A stretch of DNA of 10,349 nt from Chloroflexota bacterium (GTDB lineage: Bacteria > Chloroflexota > Anaerolineae > B4-G1 > SLSP01). Position 1 is the stretch's first letter. Each line of letters begins with the position of its first letter. The stretch covers positions 1-10,349 of the forward strand of contig JAAZNO010000009.1 of NCBI GenBank assembly GCA_012798275.1. Reading direction: 5' to 3'. The translations under genes were made by a program, and so were the position numbers. This document shows, one piece after another, positions 1 to 6,000 of the stretch. Under the pieces are notes generated by a model, which ran no database searches, was not told the origin of the DNA, and saw only the letters and a list, made by a program, of their open reading frames with translations.

Positions 1-417
1 GGCGCCGTGGCGCTGCTGGTGGCGGCATTCGGCATTGCCAATACGATGACGATGGCCATCTACGAACGGACGCGGGAAATCGGCCTGATGAAGGCCATCG
101 GGGCGACCAACCAGGACGTGATGTCAGTTTTCCTGGCGGAAGCGGGAAGCATTGGCCTGTTAGGAGGAATCGGCGGTGTAGGTCTGGCAATGGCCCTGAA
201 TACCGTCATCAATGTCGTGGGCCAGTCCCTGCTGGCAGAAAGCGGCGGCATTTTGGGCGGCATGAGCGGCGAAACTGCGACGACGCTGACGGCGATGCCG
301 CTCTGGCTTCCCATCTTTGCCGTGATCTTCGCCATTCTCATCGGCGTGGCCTCGGGAATCTATCCCGCCATCCGCGCGGCAGCACTCAGTCCCATCCAGG
401 CGCTCAAATACGAGTAG
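1..417 (+). CDS. FtsX/MacB-type ABC transporter permease, C-terminal part (5' end outside window)
   Basis: This is the last 138 residues of an integral membrane permease of the FtsX/MacB family, the membrane subunit that works with a LolD/MacB-type ATPase in lipoprotein, peptide or drug export or in cell-wall regulation. The window opens inside a transmembrane helix (residues 1-20, ending IANTMTMAIYE). It is followed by the family's cytoplasmic coupling segment ERTREIGLMKAIGAT (22-36), then a Gly-rich transmembrane helix at about 44-70 and a last one at about 100-122. The end, YPAIRAAALSPIQALKYE, is the usual FtsX C-terminus (consensus YPArrAaxlxPieALRyE). The frame is open to the left edge, so upstream partners cannot be seen; an ATPase gene would be expected there. 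The stop is TAG at 415-417. The family is secure; the cargo is unknown. Confidence 0.9.
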   Translation, partial: GAVALLVAAFGIANTMTMAIYERTREIGLMKAIGATNQDVMSVFLAEAGSIGLLGGIGGVGLAMALNTVINVVGQSLLAESGGILGGMSGETATTLTAMPLWLPIFAVIFAILIGVASGIYPAIRAAALSPIQALKYE

Positions 418-447
418 CCCCGCGCCGACGTGTCTTCCTCATAAAGA

Positions 448-486
448 GCGTTGGGGCACGCAGGTGCAGCTTGCGCGCCCCAACGC
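448..486 (+). terminator. Strong inverted repeat after the permease gene, possible terminator
   Basis: A 10-bp perfect stem, GCGTTGGGGC (448-457) with GCCCCAACGC (477-486), is extended inward by three more pairs after one mismatch. It starts 30 nt after the permease stop codon. No T-run follows it on the + strand (AAAAG follows instead), so it is not a textbook Rho-independent terminator. It could be an mRNA 3'-end stabiliser or a T-less terminator. Confidence 0.4.
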
Positions 487-553
487 AAAAGTCCCCCTTC
501 CTCAAGGTGCCTCTCACAATCAGCCTTGCAGTCCAGCAGTTTTTCTGTGCCGA

Positions 554-583
554 TGGACTCCGCTGGTAAATTTATGGTATAAT
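554..583 (+). promoter_or_regulatory. Sigma-70-like promoter with extended -10 for the DEAD-box homologue
   Basis: TATAAT at 578-583 is a perfect -10 box, preceded by TGG (575-577), which gives the TGn extended -10. An 18-bp spacer separates it from TGGACT (554-559), a 4/6 match to the -35 consensus. Transcription would begin near 590 and leave a leader of about 45 nt before the ATG at 636. The rest of the 418-635 gap shows no gene. Confidence 0.6.
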
Positions 584-635
584 CCAGCCAGAGCATCAGC
601 ACAGATGCAGATTTCCATGCAGCAGAGACACAATC

Positions 636-1757
636 ATGTTATTCGAGGAGCTGGAGCTACACCCTCGCATCCTTGCCGGCCTGGGGCCGTTGCTGGAGGG
701 CCCCCTCACACCGGGGCAAGAACAGGCGTTGCCCGCCATTCTGGAGGGGAACGACGTGCTGGTGCTGACGCCGCCCGGCGATGATCTGAGGCTGACTTTC
801 GTGTTGCCCGTCCTCCAACGCGCGCTCTTTGGCCCACGGGGACGGGTACAGGCCGGGGTCCTCGCTCCCACCCAGGAACTTGCCGACGCCATCCTCGCAG
901 AAATCCAGCGGTTAGGACGCCACACACGCATCCGCAGCCTGGGACTGTGCAGCGGCTCGATTCCCCCGCAGCTGGAGGCCCTGCGCGAAGGCGTTGAGAT
1001 CGTCGTCGGCTGTCCGGCGCGCGTCGTCGAACACCTCAATCGCAGCAGTCTCGATCTCTCACACACGGGCCTGCTGGCGCTGGAAGACGTGGATCGCCTC
1101 TTTGACATGGGCTTCCTGCCGGAAGTATCGCGGATCCTGAAGGCAACCCCGCCAGAACGTCAAACCGTGATGACCGCCACTACCGACAACGAAGAAGTGC
1201 GGCGGCTCGCCCAGACGTTGCTCCATGCCCCGGTGATCCTTCAAATCGGCGAAGTGGCCGCAGCTCCGCGCGTTGAGCATCATCTCTATCAAGTAGAACC
1301 AGAATCCAAGCTCGAGGCGTTGCTCGCGCTGTTGGATGTGGAAGAGCTGCCGGCCAAAGGGCTGCTGGTGTTTTGTGGGACGCGCTTCCGCGCCAGGCGC
1401 CTCGGTGAAAGGCTGAGGCATTCGGGGTATGCCACCGCAATTCTGACGGATGAGCTCTCTCCCAAACGCCGCGAGCTCGCGATCGCGAGCTTCCGTCAGG
1501 GCGCCTGCGGCATCATGGTCACCACAGACGCCGCGGCGCAAGGTCTCGGCGTGACCGGCGTCACCCATGTCATCAATTTCGACATGCCGCCGGACGTGCC
1601 AACCTACCTGCATCGCAGCGGGCGAACCGCCTATGACCACTCCAGGTCCACGGTGGTGAACCTCGTCACGCCAGAGGACGCCGGGATTCTCGAAACCCTC
1701 ACGCTGGAGTTGGAGCAACCGCTGCAACGCCGCCCCCTCCCCCAGACTCTCGCTTAA
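636..1757 (+). CDS. DEAD-box RNA helicase homologue with degenerate ATPase motifs (probable pseudo-helicase)
   Basis: The 373 residues follow the two-RecA-domain DEAD-box core from end to end without the usual C-terminal tail. A Q-motif-like LTPGQ (24-28) aligns normally. Motif I, normally GTGKT, reads GDDLR (48-52), so the P-loop Lys and Thr are gone. Motif Ia is PTQELA (78-83) instead of PTRELA. Motif Ib is CPAR (126-129) for TPGR. Motif II is EDVD (150-153) for DEAD, although the following RLFDMGF is conserved. Motif III is TAT (180-182). Motif V is TDAAAQGLGV (297-306) instead of TDxAARGxDV. Motif VI begins HRSGRT (326-331) but lacks the second arginine finger of HRxGRTGRxG. ATP binding and hydrolysis are therefore unlikely, while the fold and single frame are kept. 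I infer an RNA-binding or regulatory relative of RhlE/DeaD-type helicases. The ribosome-binding site is weak (AGAG at 624-627). It sits alone between its own promoter and a convergent terminator. Confidence 0.88.
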   Translation: MLFEELELHPRILAGLGPLLEGPLTPGQEQALPAILEGNDVLVLTPPGDDLRLTFVLPVLQRALFGPRGRVQAGVLAPTQELADAILAEIQRLGRHTRIRSLGLCSGSIPPQLEALREGVEIVVGCPARVVEHLNRSSLDLSHTGLLALEDVDRLFDMGFLPEVSRILKATPPERQTVMTATTDNEEVRRLAQTLLHAPVILQIGEVAAAPRVEHHLYQVEPESKLEALLALLDVEELPAKGLLVFCGTRFRARRLGERLRHSGYATAILTDELSPKRRELAIASFRQGACGIMVTTDAAAQGLGVTGVTHVINFDMPPDVPTYLHRSGRTAYDHSRSTVVNLVTPEDAGILETLTLELEQPLQRRPLPQTLA

Positions 1758-1768
1758 AGTCCGCGCTT

Positions 1769-1800
1769 GGAGCGCCCACCATGAGCGGGGCAGGCGCTCC
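1769..1800. terminator. Hairpin between convergent genes, likely bidirectional terminator
   Basis: GGAGCGCC (1769-1776) pairs perfectly with GGCGCTCC (1793-1800) around a 16-nt loop. It lies in the 54-bp gap where the + strand helicase homologue and the - strand DUF1667 gene converge, the right place for a shared terminator. No long T-run is present on either side. Confidence 0.5.
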
Positions 1801-1811
1801 TGTTCAAACCA

Positions 1812-2186
1812 TCATTCCCCCTTGCGGGGCATCTCGCGGCTGGCGACGACGTTGATGTCTTCGCCCAACACATTCTCCAGCACCACCTGATTCATGTGTA
1901 CCGGGGCTTCGAGCTCAACCTCGCGGAGCTGCGCGAGCAACTCGAAGATGCGCGGCTTGGGAACGGGCTTTTCGGTATACACGGGCACCAACGGATGGAC
2001 ACCGCCCCGCACACGCACCGTGCTGGCCACCATCCGGCGCGGATCGGTGAGCTCGCGCTGCACGTACTCCGGGCCCCGCTTGCATGAGTTCCCCTCCACG
2101 CTGAGGACGGTCGTTCCCTCGCGGGTCACTTCCAACGTACACCCCATCGGGCAGGTGATGCAGATCATTTTTTCGGTGATAGGCAT
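1812..2186 (-). CDS. DUF1667 protein, four-cysteine partner of the GlpA-like dehydrogenase
   Basis: This small soluble protein of 124 residues belongs to the DUF1667 family, which is found almost only next to a GlpA-like dehydrogenase and an NAD(P)/FAD oxidoreductase (the Thermotoga maritima glycerol cluster is an example from memory). The N-terminus carries CITCPMGC (C9, C12, C16) and then C35 in GNSCKRGPEY, a CxxCxxxC...C arrangement that resembles a [4Fe-4S] site. The middle (about 47-73) has DPRRMVASTVRV and PLVPVYTEKPVPK, typical of the family. An electron-transfer or cofactor-holding subunit, loosely analogous to GlpC, is an inference; no enzymatic motif is visible. The ATG at 2184-2186 has AGGAG 8 nt upstream, within a small hairpin. 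It is the last gene of the - strand block, 112 bp after the oxidoreductase; the gap is filled with heptamer repeats. Confidence 0.88.
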   Translation of the reverse strand: MPITEKMICITCPMGCTLEVTREGTTVLSVEGNSCKRGPEYVQRELTDPRRMVASTVRVRGGVHPLVPVYTEKPVPKPRIFELLAQLREVELEAPVHMNQVVLENVLGEDINVVASREMPRKGE

Positions 2187-2199
2187 AGGAGCTACTCCT
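2187..2199 (-). promoter_or_regulatory. DUF1667 ribosome-binding site inside a small hairpin
   Basis: On the - strand the leader reads AGGAG TAG CTCCT and then directly the ATG start. The Shine-Dalgarno AGGAG (2195-2199) is exactly complementary to CTCCT (2187-2191) with a 3-nt loop. A 5-bp stem could hide the ribosome-binding site when the leader is free and open when ribosomes pass from upstream. This may be chance; the site itself clearly fixes the start codon. Confidence 0.35.
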
Positions 2200-2208
2200 G
2201 TTACAAGG

Positions 2209-2236
2209 TCATGGGTGATGGGTCATGGGTGATGGG
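2209..2236. repeat. Heptamer tandem array, 4 copies of TSATGGG
   Basis: Four head-to-tail heptamers alternate TCATGGG, TGATGGG, TCATGGG, TGATGGG (CCCATSA on the other strand), 28 bp in all. They lie in the 112-bp gap between the oxidoreductase and DUF1667 genes. The pattern resembles the short tandemly repeated repetitive (STRR) heptamers described in cyanobacteria. Confidence 0.85.
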
Positions 2237-2244
2237 TATACTAT

Positions 2245-2301
2245 CTGCTTACGCAGCACGTAGGACGCATCACGCAGTTACGCCTTACGCACCACGCATC
2301 A
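2245..2301 (-). repeat. Degenerate heptamer array (TRNTGCG-like), eight units, overlapping a stop codon
   Basis: Read on the - strand from 2301 leftwards the units are TGATGCG, TGGTGCG, TAAGGCG, TAACTGCG (8 nt), TGATGCG, TCCTACG, TGCTGCG and TAAGCAG, filling 57 bp without a gap. Most end in GCG and start with T. The first three bases, TGA at 2299-2301, are the stop codon of the oxidoreductase. The array is separated by 8 bp from the TSATGGG array. Confidence 0.75.
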
Positions 2302-3582
2302 TTTCGGCACGACGCTGACCTTCAATTCCTTCGCCTTCCGCACGGCGTCGTAATCCTTCCCCTTAAGCGTGAGGCTGACCATCTCGCCGGGACGAGCATA
2401 GCGCTCGGCCTTTTTGGCGATGAGCGTATCGCCATCGGTCACCTGCACGGTGACGGACTGTTCGAGAGGACGGGTGACGCGCATTTGCAACATGATGGGT
2501 TCCTGGGTCAGCGTCTCCGGGTCCAGGCGCTGCGGCACGACATAGCGCACGTTGTCGCCTGCGCGTGTGGGCACATACGCCGGCTCCGGATTGCAACAGC
2601 CGGTCACGACCATAGCCGCGCGCTTGCCGGCGGTCCGCCCGGCCTGCGTGACCCAATCCACCAGATCGTAGACGTGAACGACATTCCCGGCGGCAAAGAT
2701 ACCCGGCACGCTGGTGAGGAACCCATCGTCCACATACGGCCCCGCCGTGACGGGGTCGAGCGCCACTCCCGCCTTTTGCGAGAGCTCGTTTTCAGGGATC
2801 AGGCCAACCGACAGCAACAGCGTGTCGCAGGGAATGAGCTCCTCCGTTCCGGGGATGAACTGCCATTGGTCGTCCACGGCGACCGCCTCGACCGCCTCCA
2901 CGCGGTTCTTGCCGATGATGCGTTTGACGGTATGTTGCAGCTGCAACGGGATGTCGAAATCCAGCAGGCACTGGACGTAATTGCGGCTCAGGCCGCTGAG
3001 GTAGGGCATCACCTCCAGCACGCGCTCGACTTTGGCGCCCTCAAAAGTGAGGCGGCGGGCCATGATCATGCCGATGTCGCCCGACCCCAGGACGACGAAG
3101 CGGCTGCCGGGCATATAGCCTTCGACATTGACCCACCGCTGCGCGGTCCCTGCGGTGAAGACGCCCGCCGGGCGCGGGCCAGGGATACGGATCTGCGCGC
3201 GGGTGCGCTCGCGGCAGCCCATCGAGAACACCATCGCCTTCGCGCTGAGCTCCTTGAAACCCGTGCGCGCTCCCGTCGTGTACACCCGCCGGTCCGGCGT
3301 CACCTCGAGCACGATAGTATCGAGCAAATACTCGATGCCGATAGTCTGCGCCTCGTTGACAAAGCGTTGAGCGTAGCTGGGACCGGGCAGGTCTTCCTTG
3401 AACGTCTCCACGCCGAAGCCGTTGTGGATGCACTGGAGCAGGATCCCGCCGAGCTCCAGGTCGCGATCAATCAGCAACACATCATCCGCGCCATGCTTTT
3501 TGGCCTCGATAGCGGCGGCCAGTCCCCCCGGCCCCGCGCCGATGACGATGACATCGTAATGGGATTTGAGCGTGTGAGTCAT
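2299..3582 (-). CDS. NAD(P)/FAD-dependent oxidoreductase of the GlpA/DUF1667 cluster
   Basis: A 427-residue flavoprotein of the pyridine nucleotide-disulphide oxidoreductase superfamily. The FAD dinucleotide-binding motif is VIGAGPGG (13-20), with the matching acidic end of strand 2 in LLIDRD (36-41). A second Rossmann motif, VLGSGDIG (164-171), should bind NAD(P)H. The second FAD contact is GIFAAGNVVHVYDLVD (294-309), the family form of the ATG/GD motif. Residues from about 345 form a C-terminal extension ending KVSVVPK. No CxxC redox disulphide is obvious. I start it at the ATG at 3580-3582, which overlaps the upstream gene's stop as ATGA and has AGGA about 9 nt upstream; a longer reading would add 44 unconserved Arg/Pro-rich residues. 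Tight coupling suggests a fixed complex with the GlpA-like protein, probably passing electrons to or from NAD(P)H. Its real acceptor is unknown. Confidence 0.92.
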   Translation of the reverse strand: MTHTLKSHYDVIVIGAGPGGLAAAIEAKKHGADDVLLIDRDLELGGILLQCIHNGFGVETFKEDLPGPSYAQRFVNEAQTIGIEYLLDTIVLEVTPDRRVYTTGARTGFKELSAKAMVFSMGCRERTRAQIRIPGPRPAGVFTAGTAQRWVNVEGYMPGSRFVVLGSGDIGMIMARRLTFEGAKVERVLEVMPYLSGLSRNYVQCLLDFDIPLQLQHTVKRIIGKNRVEAVEAVAVDDQWQFIPGTEELIPCDTLLLSVGLIPENELSQKAGVALDPVTAGPYVDDGFLTSVPGIFAAGNVVHVYDLVDWVTQAGRTAGKRAAMVVTGCCNPEPAYVPTRAGDNVRYVVPQRLDPETLTQEPIMLQMRVTRPLEQSVTVQVTDGDTLIAKKAERYARPGEMVSLTLKGKDYDAVRKAKELKVSVVPK

Positions 3583-5108
3583 AATGCCGCTTCCTTCGTC
3601 TGGCGGAATAAAAACTCCGAACCGGGGCCTTTCTTGCTGATCTCCAGGGGATTTTTCCCCAGCTCGCGCGCGAGGATTTCGACGACGCGGGGCATGTCGA
3701 AGCCCCCGAGGCAACGCCCGGTGCCTAACCAGGTGCGCCGCTTGATGGCGTCATAGGTCGTGGCAGGGATGGGCGCATGGATTTCAGCGACGATCTCGCC
3801 CTCCGTGACGGTCTCGCAGCGACAGATCACCCGGCCGTAACGGGGGTCTTGCGCCACGAGCGCCGCCTGCTCCTCCCGCGTGAGGTGTCGGAAGACGGGA
3901 CGATCCTGGCGGAGGGGATTCCAGGCCGCTTTCTCGCGTAGCTCCTCGCCCGCGCCCTGCAACAGCTCCACCACACGCGCGGCAATGGCCGGGGCAGCGG
4001 TCAACGCGGGGGATTCCATCCCGCCGAGGTTGACGAAGCCCGCAACTTCCGCCGGGATCTCGATGATAAAATCGTGGGCGTAGTCCACGGCGGGATTGGC
4101 GCAGGGCGCGTTGCCGGCAGGCCGTAATCCCGCAAAAATGGCGATGATGTCGCGCTGCTTGAGGCCCGGCACCAGCTTCAAGCCGCCGGCCCAGGTCTCC
4201 GCCATGCCCTGCGGGGTCACGTCCACGTCCGTCTTGTCCTCGATATTCTCGGCGTTCGGGCCGACGAGCGTGTTGCCGTGCAGGGTCATCGTCACCAAAA
4301 TCCCTTTGCTGACGGCGGTAGGCACCGGGAACAGCACGTTGTTGAGCTGTAGCTGATTGCGGTCCATGACGAAGTACTCGCCGCGCCGGGGGGTGATCTT
4401 GAACTCCGGCCGGACGCCAGCCTTGTGCATCACCTCGTCGGCGAACAGCCCGGCGGCATTGATGACCCAGCGGGCGTAAAAGTCTCCAGCGGAGGTGTGA
4501 ATGCCCACAATTTTAGATTTTGGATTTTGGATTTTGGACTCGTCGACGCGCCCACTCGCCTTTTCGCCTTCCCAGATAAAATCCAGGAACTCCGTGTTCA
4601 GCCGCAACTCCACGCCGTTCAGCACGGCATTCTCGGCGGCGGCGACGGTGGCCCCCCACGGATCCACAATCCCGCCGGTGGGAATGTGCAACGCGCCGCT
4701 CACCGCCGGATTGATCTGCGGTTCGCGCTGACGCATGACCTCGCCGCTGAGGATTTCGGCAGGGACGCCGTTCTGCCGCGCGCGATCCAGCAGCTGCTCC
4801 AGTTTGGCAAATTCCTCCGGGCCGATGGCGACCACATACGCCCCCGTCCGCTGGAAAGCGAAATGCAGCTCCTCGGAAAGCTGGTCCCACAGCGGGTTAG
4901 CTTTCACGTTCATCTCCGCCTTGAGCGAACCGGGGACGGCGTCATGCCCGGCGTGGATGAGGGCGGAGTTCGCCGCCGTGGCGCCAACGCCGATGTCGCT
5001 CGCCTTCTCGAGCCACAGAATGCGCACGTCGTAGCGCGCCAGGGTGCGGGCGATCATCGCGCCCACAATCCCCGCGCCGATGATGATGATGTCGTAAGGT
5101 TGTGGCAT
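3579..5108 (-). CDS. glpA: GlpA-like FAD-dependent glycerol-3-phosphate dehydrogenase with C-terminal [2Fe-2S] (BFD-type) domain
   Basis: A 509-residue DAO-fold flavoprotein (COG0579/GlpA type). The FAD motif IIIIGAGIVG (7-16) and LEK (33-35) are intact, as are the family segment GATAANSALIHAGHD (42-56) and INAAG (216-220). LRPAG (328-332) and NLGGMESPALTAAPAIA (360-376) close the FAD domain. The C-terminus is a BFD-like Fe-S domain: CRCETVTEGEI (429-439), KRRTWLGTGRCLGGF (456-470). Three ligand cysteines remain (C429, C431, C466) but the fourth is D471. Residues 191-200 (SKIQNPKSKI) are translated from a heptamer array and enlarge a surface loop at about 181-200. The start is ATG 5106-5108 with GGAGG 5 nt upstream (5114-5118). 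The neighbouring glpK supports glycerol-3-phosphate as substrate; another 2-hydroxyacid is possible, since LhgO-like enzymes share the fold. Confidence 0.88.
   Translation of the reverse strand: MPQPYDIIIIGAGIVGAMIARTLARYDVRILWLEKASDIGVGATAANSALIHAGHDAVPGSLKAEMNVKANPLWDQLSEELHFAFQRTGAYVVAIGPEEFAKLEQLLDRARQNGVPAEILSGEVMRQREPQINPAVSGALHIPTGGIVDPWGATVAAAENAVLNGVELRLNTEFLDFIWEGEKASGRVDESKIQNPKSKIVGIHTSAGDFYARWVINAAGLFADEVMHKAGVRPEFKITPRRGEYFVMDRNQLQLNNVLFPVPTAVSKGILVTMTLHGNTLVGPNAENIEDKTDVDVTPQGMAETWAGGLKLVPGLKQRDIIAIFAGLRPAGNAPCANPAVDYAHDFIIEIPAEVAGFVNLGGMESPALTAAPAIAARVVELLQGAGEELREKAAWNPLRQDRPVFRHLTREEQAALVAQDPRYGRVICRCETVTEGEIVAEIHAPIPATTYDAIKRRTWLGTGRCLGGFDMPRVVEILARELGKNPLEISKKGPGSEFLFRQTKEAAL
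4510..4537 (-). repeat. Heptamer array CCAAAAT x3 + CTAAAAT inside the glpA reading frame
   Basis: Four contiguous heptamers (ATTTTAG and then three ATTTTGG on the + strand) occupy 28 bp. They are strikingly AT-rich within a GC-rich gene and encode residues 191-200 of the GlpA-like protein. The repeat type matches the heptamer arrays usually seen between genes. Confidence 0.9.
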
Positions 5109-5134
5109 AAAATCCTCCAGGAAATCTGCGAATA

Positions 5135-5224
5135 TCAAACCAAAATGCCGGAGATCGCTTGTGCCTCAGGATAATGTTTCAGAATGATGGCGACGATGAT
5201 GGCGCCTACGGCTGTCTGATCCAT
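5135..5224 (-). CDS. 29-codon ORF before glpA; possible truncated nucleotidyltransferase remnant
   Basis: An ATG at 5222-5224 with a good Shine-Dalgarno GGAGG (5232-5236, 7-nt spacing) opens a frame of 29 codons ending in TGA (5135-5137), 26 bp before the glpA start. The peptide runs MDQTAVGAIIVAIILK, then HYPEAQAISGILV. Its middle part, AIILKHYPEAQAI, resembles the first helix and strand of minimal nucleotidyltransferases (compare ...LkehyPevkaiyLFGS), but the GSxxxG and DxD motifs that should follow are missing. It may be a start region left by a deletion, a small membrane peptide (hydrophobic 6-15), or a leader peptide coupling translation into glpA. No homologue can be confirmed by eye. 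Confidence 0.4.
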   Translation of the reverse strand: MDQTAVGAIIVAIILKHYPEAQAISGILV

Positions 5225-5266
5225 ACAAGAGCCTCCGCTAACCCACAAAATGCGATTAAAAGAAGA

Positions 5267-5995
5267 TCAAGTTTCGATATCGGCAAAATGTTTAGCAATG
5301 ACTTTCTTAACATACTCAGGAAGGGACAAATGGTCTTTCGCAGCCAGTACTTTCAATGCTTCATACAATAAAATCTCATCATCAGCCCACAAAATATCCA
5401 TACGACGTACTTCTTTAAGTGCAACATGAACATAGTCTTCCGGTGTAGCCCAATAGCATTTCAAGCATATCTGCAAGGATTTGCCGCTTTGCCAGTTTAA
5501 ACAATGTTCACACGACCAAGATTTCGCTCGATTGCATGAGCCGCAAATAAGCATAAAATCTTGAGAGTCTAAGTCATCATGCACATCACCACCAACTTCA
5601 TAAGGAACACGGTGATCCACTTGAAGGTAACGCTGTTCAAAAGATCCACTACAAATTGCACATTTGCCATCACTTTGAACATAAAGGCTGTCTTTAAACC
5701 TCTTGGGAAAGGCACGCCTTCCCAACAATCTATCCTTGCGTATTGTACTCAGATCTCCAAACCTATAAGCAGCAATAGTACGACCGGTGTTGTTTTTAAC
5801 ACGAAAAGTTTCCAGTGGAATGCCGGCTTCACGCACATCACGGGCAGCTCTAGGCGGATGATTATAACCATACAGTTTTTCCAATTGCTCTGTGGTGATG
5901 AAACCATGCTCCAGGATATGTTCAATCACAATTCGCGCCCGCTTGTTTGTAATGTGCTCAAGCAACATTCTAAGCTCTTCAGTTGACTGGTTCAT
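5267..5995 (-). CDS. HNH endonuclease with N-terminal winged helix, probable restriction partner of the methyltransferase
   Basis: A 242-residue protein. Residues about 15-60 look like a winged helix-turn-helix (RIVIEHILEHGFITTEQLEKLYG). The HNH nuclease core is C112-AI-C115, then VDH (126-128) with catalytic H128, then C151-GS-C154-NRAK; the four cysteines would hold the structural zinc and N155/K158 match the HNH C-terminal part. A further C162/C165 and C177/C180 set may form a second zinc site. The end, LKVLAAKDHLSLPEYVKKVI (214-233), resembles a ribbon-helix-helix segment. The ATG (5993-5995) is 5 nt after the methyltransferase stop, so the two are co-transcribed and probably coupled. A type II restriction enzyme is the natural inference; a McrA-like or homing-type role is the alternative. 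Base composition is much more AT-rich than its neighbours, a sign of transfer. Confidence 0.85.
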   Translation of the reverse strand: MNQSTEELRMLLEHITNKRARIVIEHILEHGFITTEQLEKLYGYNHPPRAARDVREAGIPLETFRVKNNTGRTIAAYRFGDLSTIRKDRLLGRRAFPKRFKDSLYVQSDGKCAICSGSFEQRYLQVDHRVPYEVGGDVHDDLDSQDFMLICGSCNRAKSWSCEHCLNWQSGKSLQICLKCYWATPEDYVHVALKEVRRMDILWADDEILLYEALKVLAAKDHLSLPEYVKKVIAKHFADIET

Positions 5996-6000
5996 TATTG

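Noticed and set aside
360..602. An 80-codon - strand frame in the permease-helicase gap
   Set aside because: It crosses the end of the permease, the hairpin and the promoter, and has no ribosome-binding site or family resemblance.
2209..2301. CRISPR array
   Set aside because: Units are contiguous 7-mers with no spacers and no cas genes nearby; these are tandem microrepeats.
3583..3714. Upstream extension of the oxidoreductase by 44 residues
   Set aside because: The extension is Arg/Pro-rich and is the antisense-frame reading of the glpA 3' end; the ATG at 3580-3582 has a ribosome-binding site and directly precedes the conserved FAD motif.
2485..3756. A 423-codon open frame on the + strand
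   Set aside because: It is antisense to the oxidoreductase and the glpA 3' end, with no recognisable motif; another shadow of high-GC coding DNA.
4425..5174. A 249-codon open frame on the + strand over glpA
   Set aside because: It is antisense to a well-conserved FAD domain and shows no domain of its own.
5267..5995. HNH gene as a homing endonuclease inside an intron or intein
   Set aside because: It is a free-standing gene 5 nt after a methyltransferase, with no split host gene around it, so a restriction role fits better.
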